The notes beneath the pieces are model-generated. The model was not told where the DNA came from and did not search any database. It saw only the letters and a program-made list of their open reading frames with translations. Both the position numbers and the translations under genes were made by a program. DNA of 33,298 bases from Candidatus Halarchaeoplasma halalkaliphilum (GTDB lineage Archaea; Thermoplasmatota; Thermoplasmata; Halarchaeoplasmatales; Halarchaeoplasmataceae), in NCBI GenBank assembly GCA_007133925.1, contig SLLU01000153.1, positions 1 through 33,298 of the forward strand, read 5' to 3'. Positions 23,745 through 31,388 of this stretch are shown here, piece after piece; position 1 is the stretch's first letter, and each line of letters opens with the position of its first letter.

Positions 23745-24734
23745 TATCTCCATAGAACCCCGGAAGTAGGTTGATTGGATATTTTTTTCTGTTTCCCACT
23801 CAGACTTGCAACTGCATCGAGGGATCTCATCCGGTATCTCGCCAGTGGTTCCGTACAGGGTTATGATCTTTAGCACATCCTTATCACAATCACCGCAGTT
23901 ATGTGCACCCCTGAAACTGCCCAATCCCGCCCGCGATATCACTGGCCTTTGATCTGTTCGCTCCAAGACGTCCAGGAGGGACCACAGCCACGGCGGGCGG
24001 TACAGCTTTCTTTTCCACAGCAGTTCCAGGGGGCTGAACTTCTGGACGTTAACCGGGTTTACTGAGATGGTGTTTTTGGGATGGGATACCGCTTCCATGG
24101 AATTAAGAAGGTCGTCCATGGCTTCTATTTCCGTCAGGAACGGGGGTTTCAGGAGCAGGTACGTTCTGGATCGGGCACCTGCCAGGAATATCTTTTCCCG
24201 TGCAGTGAGGTAATCTTGGTAGGTGAATCCTTTGTTCACGCAGTGTTTCAAGACAAAATCGCTGGAGGATTCCAAACCAATGGCCACCTCCAGTTCGTTC
24301 ACCTCACTACACATGGACTTCATCTTTTGATCGGTCACGTACTCCGGCCGGGTCTCCACTACGGTTAGCCGGGAGTCGAAGGAGGACAATATAAGGGATG
24401 CGAGTTCCGACGATATCTCACCTTCATCGGCGAAACTTCCTGAAGTGTATATCTTCACTATCTCCTCTCCCTTGTATCTTTCCAGGGCTTCGTTTAGCTG
24501 GGACCTGAGGTTATCCTCGGTGATCCCGGGATTGGTTGCGGTGTGGTAGCCGCACATGGTGCATCCCGAACGGTAGCTCCAGGAACAGCCTCTGGTCCGG
24601 AATATAATGGCGAAGCTGTTCACTACCTCTCCATCCAGCATCTCCTCCTCACGCCAGGTGGTCACCAGGTCAGTCCTGTCACTTCTTTTGTCCCTGAAAC
24701 GCTTCGGGAATTCGGGGTCCATGGGTACACCCAT
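23715..24734 (-). CDS. Radical SAM protein, probably archaeosine biosynthesis radical SAM RaSEA (TIGR01210-like)
   Basis: RTRGCSWSYRSGCTMCGYHTATNPGITEDNL (C-x7-C-x2-C), TSGSFADEGEI, VVETRPEYVTD, EVAIGLESSSDFVLKHCVNKGFTYQDY. Overlaps nusA convergently by 30 nt. Confidence 0.8.
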   Translation of the reverse strand: MGVPMDPEFPKRFRDKRSDRTDLVTTWREEEMLDGEVVNSFAIIFRTRGCSWSYRSGCTMCGYHTATNPGITEDNLRSQLNEALERYKGEEIVKIYTSGSFADEGEISSELASLILSSFDSRLTVVETRPEYVTDQKMKSMCSEVNELEVAIGLESSSDFVLKHCVNKGFTYQDYLTAREKIFLAGARSRTYLLLKPPFLTEIEAMDDLLNSMEAVSHPKNTISVNPVNVQKFSPLELLWKRKLYRPPWLWSLLDVLERTDQRPVISRAGLGSFRGAHNCGDCDKDVLKIITLYGTTGEIPDEIPRCSCKSEWETEKNIQSTYFRGSMEILGDRYAGYV

Positions 24735-24746
24735 GCAGCAGGGATA

Positions 24747-27596
24747 TTATACTTTACCGATACCCTCTATGATACGCGTGTTGGGCGGTAGTTCTGAGCT
24801 CAACACAGGTACCAATTTCAGTTCCTCGCCGAACATGTTCCTCACCGTACCTTCCTTCTGCAGCCAGGAACGGATGGGTATCACCACATGGGCCTTAGGT
24901 GAGAGGTCACGTTGATCCGATACCATCTGTATGATGTACTCAGCCTTTACATCCAGAGGCACCTGGGTATCATAGACCAGGAGTACCTGGAATTCCTTGT
25001 CAGGTAGTGGTTCAACACCAAATCGGTCCAGATCGTTCACCCCGGCATGTGCAACGGCAGCGGACGGGTGTTGAGTTCCGGGAAGTACCACCGCAGGTAT
25101 GTTATCCCCGCTAGTCCGTTTTACCCGGGGGACGATATCTTTCAACACGGGACAGAGGTCGAAAACACCTTCCTCAACGTACACTTCCTCGGCATGGGTG
25201 ATATCCTCTCTCGATGTGGTCGGTGTTCCAGCCACCTCTGCGTAGAGCTTCCCTCCGAGGGTTTCCGCAAGGTGTTTCAAGGCCTCCACCTCCTGGTCGG
25301 TGGTTTTTGGTGATGCGAACACGTCCAAAACCTTTCCGTCCAGTGGTTTGATCTCTCCCCGTGGAGATATCACCGGGACGGGTATGGTTCGGAATTTCCC
25401 TATGTCGCACAGATGGCCTTCAACCGGAGATAGCCTCACATCACCACCGTTTTCCAGTACCGATACAGGGCATCCCAGACTGCAACCAGGGCAGTGGGAC
25501 CGGCCGATCTCCGTCATCTCAAAGGGACCTGGTTTGACCATGGACTGTATCTCCTCCAGAGCTCCTGTGGGACAGGCATCGGCTAGAGAGCCTACCAGAG
25601 CGCTGTCAGTTGTTCCAAGGGGATCTCCGAAGGCGGGTTCCACTATGGTCCGGAATCCCCGGTGTACGAAGTTCACTACCCCCTCGCCGTGCTCCTCGGT
25701 GGTCCTCACGCAGGACCCGCATAGGACACACTTGTTGGGGTCACGAAGTACGTGGGGATGGGATTCGTCCAGGGGATACTCGTATTTGAACCCTGCATAG
25801 GCATCCTGGGAAGCGCCGTAAAATGTGGCATATTCCTTGAGCTTGCACTGGAACCTGTCGAGACAGCCGCATTCAAGGCAGCGTTCGGCCTCCTTGACGG
25901 CTATATCGTGTTCAAAGCCCATCTCTATGGCGTGGAAATCCCGAACACGTTCTTGAGAGGGCCTCAAAGGCATCCGGGATCTGGGTATCCTGTCCCAGTC
26001 CGCGAAATCCTCTTCACTTTTATCGTCTATGTGTATGTAGCCGAAGGGAAGTTTGTAATCGTCGGCCGGGGAGTATGCACCCAGTTCCCCTCTCAGATAA
26101 TAGTCCACGGCGAAAGCTGCCTCCCGGGCATGTCCGGTGCATTCGACTATGGAGCAGGGACCCAGGGTCACATCTCCGGCGGAGAACACACCGTCAAGGT
26201 TGGTTGCGAACTTGTTATTCACTGCCAGGGTATACTTTGCCACATCCAATCCCTCTTTTTTCAGGGTGTCCAGGTCCGGGGATTGTCCTATGGCCAATAT
26301 CACGCTGTCCGCCTGGAAGTCTTCTGTCTTGCCCTCCATCTTCACCGGACGTGCCCTTCCTGAAGCATCGGGTTCTCCCAGCTCCATTAAGGCACAGGTC
26401 ACCTTGTTGACTCCTTTTTCATGGCATCCGCATATCTTCTCGGGGTTGGTGAGGAACTCTATCCTGACCCCTTCTTCCAGGGCCTCTTCCAACTCCTCCT
26501 TGGAAGCCGGTGCCTGTTCGGCGGTCCTTCTGTAAACTATGGTGACCTCCTTTCCCAAACGCCGTGCTGTGCGGGCCACGTCCATGGCGGTGTTTCCTCC
26601 CCCCACCACTATGACACTTTCACCAAGGTCCACTTCCTCACCGGATGCATGGGCGATGAGAAAATCGATGCCTCCGTAAACCCTTGGCAGGTCGTTCCCC
26701 TCCAAGGCAACTATCCAGCTCTCCCATGCACCTGTGGCCACGAAGATCGCATCGTGGGCCTCTCTCAGATCATCAAGGTGGATATCCGTTCCCAGTTTCA
26801 CACCGGTTTCAGCTTCCACACCCAGGTCCAGTATCCACCCGATCTCCTTATCCAGGAGGTCCTTGGGGAGGCGGTAATTTGGGATACCGTATCTCATCAT
26901 ACCGCCGAGTTCGGGCATCATGTCATATATCTTTACCTTGTGACCTTTTAACCGGAGGAAGTAGGCGGCAGTTAGCCCCGCGGGACCACCACCGATTATA
27001 CCAACGCTCTTTCCCGTTTCCGAAGGTATGCCGGGTATCCACGGACTCTCTATGTCCACCTCTGCGGCGTACTGCTTCTCCTGGCGGATGGATATGGGAT
27101 CCTCCACCAACGTTCTCCTGCATTCTTCCTCACAGGGGGCGAAACATGCTCTCCCCAGGGATATGGCCAGGGGCGATTTCTCTTTGATCAGCTTAACGGC
27201 TTCACCCGGTAGACCTCTAGCGATGTAAGCCAGATATCCCTGTATGTCCAAACTCGCGGGGCATTCCCTTGTACAGGGCGCCGCGCAATCGCCGGTATGC
27301 TCCGACAGCAGTAATTCGATGGATGCCCGTCTGCCAGCCATTATCTCCGGGGTCTCCGTGCGGATCTCCATCCCGTCGGCGGCAGGGGTATCGCAGGATG
27401 TGGTGATCATGGTACCCCTGGGACCGGAGACCTCCACCAGACATACTCTGCACCCTCCGAAGGGTTCTGGCAGATGCTCTATCTCGCATAGGGTCGGTAT
27501 GAATATTCCATTATCCCGGCAAACGTCCAGCACCGAACTACCCGGCGCACACCGGTATTCCTTTCCGTCTATCTTCATGGTTATTTCCTGTGACAT
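24747..27596 (-). CDS. GltD/NfnB-like FAD/NAD(P) oxidoreductase fused to NuoG-like iron-sulfur domains (2Fe-2S N-terminus; truncated molybdopterin-oxidoreductase-like C-terminus)
   Basis: N-terminal CEIEHLPEPFGGCRVCLVEV 2Fe-2S; GltD Cys-rich N-domain; GIIGGGPAGLTAAYFLRLKGHKV and VIVVGGGNTAMDVARTARRLG Rossmann motifs; CVLCGSC...CPTGAL; CPGCSLGC...LC Fe4S4 domain. Confidence 0.87.
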   Translation of the reverse strand: MSQEITMKIDGKEYRCAPGSSVLDVCRDNGIFIPTLCEIEHLPEPFGGCRVCLVEVSGPRGTMITTSCDTPAADGMEIRTETPEIMAGRRASIELLLSEHTGDCAAPCTRECPASLDIQGYLAYIARGLPGEAVKLIKEKSPLAISLGRACFAPCEEECRRTLVEDPISIRQEKQYAAEVDIESPWIPGIPSETGKSVGIIGGGPAGLTAAYFLRLKGHKVKIYDMMPELGGMMRYGIPNYRLPKDLLDKEIGWILDLGVEAETGVKLGTDIHLDDLREAHDAIFVATGAWESWIVALEGNDLPRVYGGIDFLIAHASGEEVDLGESVIVVGGGNTAMDVARTARRLGKEVTIVYRRTAEQAPASKEELEEALEEGVRIEFLTNPEKICGCHEKGVNKVTCALMELGEPDASGRARPVKMEGKTEDFQADSVILAIGQSPDLDTLKKEGLDVAKYTLAVNNKFATNLDGVFSAGDVTLGPCSIVECTGHAREAAFAVDYYLRGELGAYSPADDYKLPFGYIHIDDKSEEDFADWDRIPRSRMPLRPSQERVRDFHAIEMGFEHDIAVKEAERCLECGCLDRFQCKLKEYATFYGASQDAYAGFKYEYPLDESHPHVLRDPNKCVLCGSCVRTTEEHGEGVVNFVHRGFRTIVEPAFGDPLGTTDSALVGSLADACPTGALEEIQSMVKPGPFEMTEIGRSHCPGCSLGCPVSVLENGGDVRLSPVEGHLCDIGKFRTIPVPVISPRGEIKPLDGKVLDVFASPKTTDQEVEALKHLAETLGGKLYAEVAGTPTTSREDITHAEEVYVEEGVFDLCPVLKDIVPRVKRTSGDNIPAVVLPGTQHPSAAVAHAGVNDLDRFGVEPLPDKEFQVLLVYDTQVPLDVKAEYIIQMVSDQRDLSPKAHVVIPIRSWLQKEGTVRNMFGEELKLVPVLSSELPPNTRIIEGIGKV

Positions 27597-29354
27597 CTAT
27601 TCCACCTCCACGGCATTTACAGGGCATACGTCCTGGCATGCTCCGCACTTTATGCACTGCTCTTGGTCTATCACGTGAACGCTCTTGGGTTCTCCTTTTA
27701 TAGCACTGGTTGGACACTCCCGGGCGCATCTGGTGCAGCCTACACAGGAGTCGGTGATAGAGAAAGTTATCAATTCCCGACACACACCGGCCGGGCAGGT
27801 CTGTTCCTCTATGTGGGAAACGTACTCGTGGTCGAAGTACCTCAGGGTGGTGAGTACGGGGTTCGGAGCGGTCTGCCCCAGGCCGCACAGGGAGTAGGCC
27901 TTTATGTGTGATGCCAGCTCCTTGAGCATGTCTATGTCCTCTTTGGAGCCTTTACCCTGGGTGAACCGGTCCAGTATCTCCAGCATGCGTTTCGTACCCA
28001 CCCGGCAGAAGGTACACTTGCCGCAGGACTCCTGCTGTGTGAAATCCAGGAAGTACCGGGCCACGTTGACCATGCAGTCCCCCACGTCCATGACTATCAT
28101 CCCTCCGGAGCCCATTATGGCCCCTGCTTCCGTGAGGGTCTCGTAATCCACGGGGGTATCCAGGTATTCCGCAGGGAGACAGCCCCCGGAAGGACCTCCC
28201 AGCTGCACCGCTTTGAACTCAACGTCCCCGTCTATCCCGCCTCCTATACCGTATATGATCTCCCTCAACGGCGTCCCGATGGGGACCTCCACCAAACCGC
28301 CTCTCTTTATCTTACCCGCCAAGGCGAACACCTTGGTACCACCACTCTTCTCGGAGCCCACCGAGGCGTACTCCTGGGCACCGTTCCTGATTATCCAGGG
28401 TATGTTGGCCCAGGTTTCAACGTTGTTTATGTTGGTCGGTTTACCGAAAAGTCCCTTCTGAGCCGGGAAGGGGGGTCTGGGTCTGGGCATTCCCCTTTCA
28501 CCCTCTATGGAATGCATCAGGGCTGTTTCCTCACCGCACACGAAGGCGCCGGCTCCTTCCTTTACATGTATATGGAATGAAAAGTCAGTTCCGCATATGT
28601 TATCACCCAGGAACCCTTTATCCATGGCCTGCTCTATACCTATATCCAGACGCTTCAACGCCAGTGGATACTCCGCCCTACAATATATGTACGCCTCGTC
28701 GGCGCCTATTGCATAGGCACCCAGTATCATGCCTTCCAGCACCGCATGGGGATCTCCCTCGAGTATGGAGCGATCCATGAAGGCTCCGGGATCTCCCTCG
28801 TCGGCGTTGCATATCACGTATTTCTTGTCTCCGGGTGCATCGGCGGCGAACTGCCATTTAAGACCCGTTGGGAAGCCGGCACCGCCCCTTCCCCTTAACT
28901 TACTTGCCTTGATCTCCTCTATTACATCCCCTGGAGACATCTCCGTGAGAGCTTTCTTCAACGCCTCGTACCCACCCTGGGCCATGTACTCGTCTATGCT
29001 CTCCGGGTCGATGACACCGCTGTTTTGCAGCACTATCTTTTTCTGACCGTGGAAGTAATCGTAGCTTCTTTCTGGCGAACTGATGAGTTTATCCTGGTAG
29101 GGCACGTTCTTCAAAAGATGAGAGGAGATTATCTTCTCAACGTCTTCTTCCTCGAGATCGGCGTATACGAAGGCCCCACGATCGTCGTGGATCTCCATGA
29201 GAGGTTCGCGATGACACATGCCCACGCATCCCACCCTGCGGACCTCTATGTCCAGATCGTGTTCCTTTAGTCCGGTCCTGAGTGCCCCCTCCACCGCATC
29301 GGCCCCGGCAGCTATGCCGCATGAGGCGTAACCCAGTAGTATCTTGGTGCTCAT
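27597..29354 (-). CDS. nuoF: NuoF/HydB-like NADH-binding subunit: thioredoxin-like 2Fe-2S N-domain, FMN/NADH domain, C-terminal 2x[4Fe-4S] ferredoxin domain
   Basis: SKLRGRGGAGFPTGLKW; ICNADEGDPGAFMDRSILEGDPH; ESCGKCTFCRVGTKR; CVGCTRCARECP...CIKCGACQDVCPVNAV. Confidence 0.93.
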   Translation of the reverse strand: MSTKILLGYASCGIAAGADAVEGALRTGLKEHDLDIEVRRVGCVGMCHREPLMEIHDDRGAFVYADLEEEDVEKIISSHLLKNVPYQDKLISSPERSYDYFHGQKKIVLQNSGVIDPESIDEYMAQGGYEALKKALTEMSPGDVIEEIKASKLRGRGGAGFPTGLKWQFAADAPGDKKYVICNADEGDPGAFMDRSILEGDPHAVLEGMILGAYAIGADEAYIYCRAEYPLALKRLDIGIEQAMDKGFLGDNICGTDFSFHIHVKEGAGAFVCGEETALMHSIEGERGMPRPRPPFPAQKGLFGKPTNINNVETWANIPWIIRNGAQEYASVGSEKSGGTKVFALAGKIKRGGLVEVPIGTPLREIIYGIGGGIDGDVEFKAVQLGGPSGGCLPAEYLDTPVDYETLTEAGAIMGSGGMIVMDVGDCMVNVARYFLDFTQQESCGKCTFCRVGTKRMLEILDRFTQGKGSKEDIDMLKELASHIKAYSLCGLGQTAPNPVLTTLRYFDHEYVSHIEEQTCPAGVCRELITFSITDSCVGCTRCARECPTSAIKGEPKSVHVIDQEQCIKCGACQDVCPVNAVEVE

Positions 29355-29887
29355 TGACCGTCACCCCTGTATCCGGATATGACCTTTTTCAGCTTATCTC
29401 TGTCCAGGTTACCGTGGACAGTTTCGTCCACCATGATCACCGGTGCCAGGCTGCAGCACCCCAGACAGGCCACCCGTTCCAGGGAGAATGTACCACATGG
29501 GGTAGTATCTCCGCTTTTGATACCCAGTTCGTTCTCCAATATCTCGTTGATCTTGTCCGCTCCCCTCACGTGACAGGCGGTCCCGTGGCACACCTTTACC
29601 AGGTGCTCACCCAAGGGTTCCAGCCTGAACTGTGCATAGAACGTGGTAACACCGTATATCTTGCTCAGTGGCATGTTTAGATACAAGGATATCTCCTCCA
29701 TGACCTCCCTGGGGAGGTACCCGAAGCGCTTCTGGCACGCCTGAAGGATGGGTATTAGAGAACTATCCTTGGGTTCGTACCTTTCGATCACACTCAACGT
29801 TTCCTTTTTTGCCTCTGATGGGTCCATCATGTACACCTCGTAATATGCAGATGACGGATTATACGGGGGATTAAAAGATTTATGCAT
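29351..29887 (-). CDS. nuoE: NuoE/HydC-like [2Fe-2S] thioredoxin-like subunit
   Basis: FGYLPREVMEEISLYLNMPLSKIYGVTTFYAQF; CHGTAC...CLGCC cluster ligands; ATGA overlap with nuoF. Likely true start at 29830 (MMDPSEAK, preceded by GAGGTG). Confidence 0.92.
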   Translation of the reverse strand: MHKSFNPPYNPSSAYYEVYMMDPSEAKKETLSVIERYEPKDSSLIPILQACQKRFGYLPREVMEEISLYLNMPLSKIYGVTTFYAQFRLEPLGEHLVKVCHGTACHVRGADKINEILENELGIKSGDTTPCGTFSLERVACLGCCSLAPVIMVDETVHGNLDRDKLKKVISGYRGDGQ

Positions 29888-29942
29888 ATCTAGGTTTACT
29901 AAAATGGAACACGTTCCTCTTGATGGTAACCCACTTTGCCGA

Positions 29943-29952
29943 TATTTTTTTA
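29943..29952 (+). promoter_or_regulatory. TATA-box-like element for the OB-fold gene
   Basis: TATTTTTTTA centred ~30 nt upstream of ATG 29977. Confidence 0.45.
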
Positions 29953-29976
29953 TGGTATCCCTTGGGTCATGGGGAC

Positions 29977-30441
29977 ATGGAAAACGTGGACGGGTACTAC
30001 GAACTGGTGGTGGATATATACAGTTGGGACGAATTCTTGGAAAGGATAGAGGAGATAGACCATGAGACCGACGGGCTTTTTGAAAAACCCACTATCGCCC
30101 ACATGATCGTCGCTGAGCACGGTAGAAATACTTCTTCCGTGTCGAAGATAGGGGAACTCAAGGCGGGGCAGGAAGCCACTATCACAGGGAAGATCGTCGA
30201 TCTGGGTTCCCTCAAAACATTCAGTTCGAAGCGCGGGGATGGTAAGGTTAGGAACGTGCGAATAGATGACGGGACGGGTTCCGTGAAGATCGTTCTCTGG
30301 AACGAGGAAACGGATCTGGTTGATGACATGATCCTAGGGCAGACACTGAGGGTCATAAACGGCTATGTGCAGGACCGTGGTTACGGTATGCAGGTGAGCA
30401 AGGGAAAATGGGGGGAAGTGGCCTTGGAGCCGAAGGATTAA
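29977..30441 (+). CDS. OB-fold nucleic-acid-binding protein (RPA/SSB-like)
   Basis: VSKIGELKAGQEATITGKIVDLGSLKTFSSKRGDGKVRNVRIDDGTGSVKIVLWNEETDLVDDMILGQTLRVINGYVQDR. The ORF extends to 29920, but the TATA placement favours ATG 29977. Confidence 0.82.
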   Translation: MENVDGYYELVVDIYSWDEFLERIEEIDHETDGLFEKPTIAHMIVAEHGRNTSSVSKIGELKAGQEATITGKIVDLGSLKTFSSKRGDGKVRNVRIDDGTGSVKIVLWNEETDLVDDMILGQTLRVINGYVQDRGYGMQVSKGKWGEVALEPKD

Positions 30442-30466
30442 TATCCTCCTAGGGAAATCACCGTAC

Positions 30467-30685
30467 ATGAGCAAAGCTCAGGAAGAATTGGGGTATATCG
30501 AGGTATTGATAGAGTGCCCCTTCTGCGGAGGATACGTTCCCGACGACTTCGAATGCCTTAAGTGTGGTTCCGAGATCCTCAAGGAGACGGAATACGAACA
30601 GATGCTGTTCATCTGTTCCAAATGCAGGGACGAAGTGACGGATGACGCGGAAGAGTGCCCTAACTGTCGAGCGATATTGAAATGA
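30467..30685 (+). CDS. Double zinc-ribbon protein, 72 aa
   Basis: CPFCGGYVPDDFECLKCG and CSKCRDEVTDDAEECPNC; TTAATATCC TATA-like element ~25 nt upstream of ATG. Confidence 0.8.
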   Translation: MSKAQEELGYIEVLIECPFCGGYVPDDFECLKCGSEILKETEYEQMLFICSKCRDEVTDDAEECPNCRAILK

Positions 30686-30736
30686 CCCCGGGGGGTTCCG
30701 AAAACAATATTATCCCATGGGACCATAGGCGTTCCG

Positions 30737-31381
30737 ATGGCCCATGATGAATTCCAATTTCAGGATCTTGTCGATGCATTGGAGATGGAAAGGGGTTCCA
30801 AGACAATAACTAAGATAGATAGGGATTTTTTCAAGGAGATGAGGGAGTTCATACTGGAACTCGAGGAGGAGGTGACCAAGAACTCCCAGAACATCAACAC
30901 TTTGGACCGCATAGGCTTAGACCATCTTTTAAAAGCCAAGAAGATGGCTGAGGACCTGTTGAACAGACGGCTTAAGAAGATCGCCCTTGCGGCGGTACAC
31001 CAGGAGATGGGTATAGAAAAGGTGGATACGTCGAACATGACCGAGAGGGAAAATGAATTGTTCCACGACATAAAGGACCTCCTGGATGAGACAAAGGGAG
31101 AATTGAGGGACGGTGGCTACCGTAGGCATAAGCAGGAAGTGGTGCCCGATCCGCCGGCCGCTGTTCAAGAGGAGAAAGAAGAGAAGCCGAAGAAGGCGGT
31201 GAAGGTCACACCTGATGACAAGCTGGAGGAGATACTGGTCCACGTGATCGACGACGTACCTACCTTTGTGGATATGGAGACCACCTACACACTGAAAAAA
31301 GAGGACGTGATCACCCTTAGAGCGGACCTTGCCAAGGTGCTCATATCCCGGGAACTGGCCAGGGAAGTGGTTCTTACCTGA
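30737..31381 (+). CDS. GINS complex subunit, GINS51/GINS15-like (DNA replication)
   Basis: Helical A-domain (DRDFFKEMREFILELEEE...LKAKKMAEDLLNRRLKKIALAAV...MTERENELFHDIKDLLDETKGEL) then charged linker, then small C-terminal B-domain (VHVIDDVPTFVDMETTYTLKKEDVITLRADLAKVLISRELAREV). Confidence 0.78.
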   Translation: MAHDEFQFQDLVDALEMERGSKTITKIDRDFFKEMREFILELEEEVTKNSQNINTLDRIGLDHLLKAKKMAEDLLNRRLKKIALAAVHQEMGIEKVDTSNMTERENELFHDIKDLLDETKGELRDGGYRRHKQEVVPDPPAAVQEEKEEKPKKAVKVTPDDKLEEILVHVIDDVPTFVDMETTYTLKKEDVITLRADLAKVLISRELAREVVLT

Positions 31382-31388
31382 AAGGACC

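Noticed and set aside
25752-26951. Plus-strand ORFs (203, 176 and 167 aa) opposite the GltD-NuoG gene
   Set aside because: Antisense to a well-supported CDS; no domain features.
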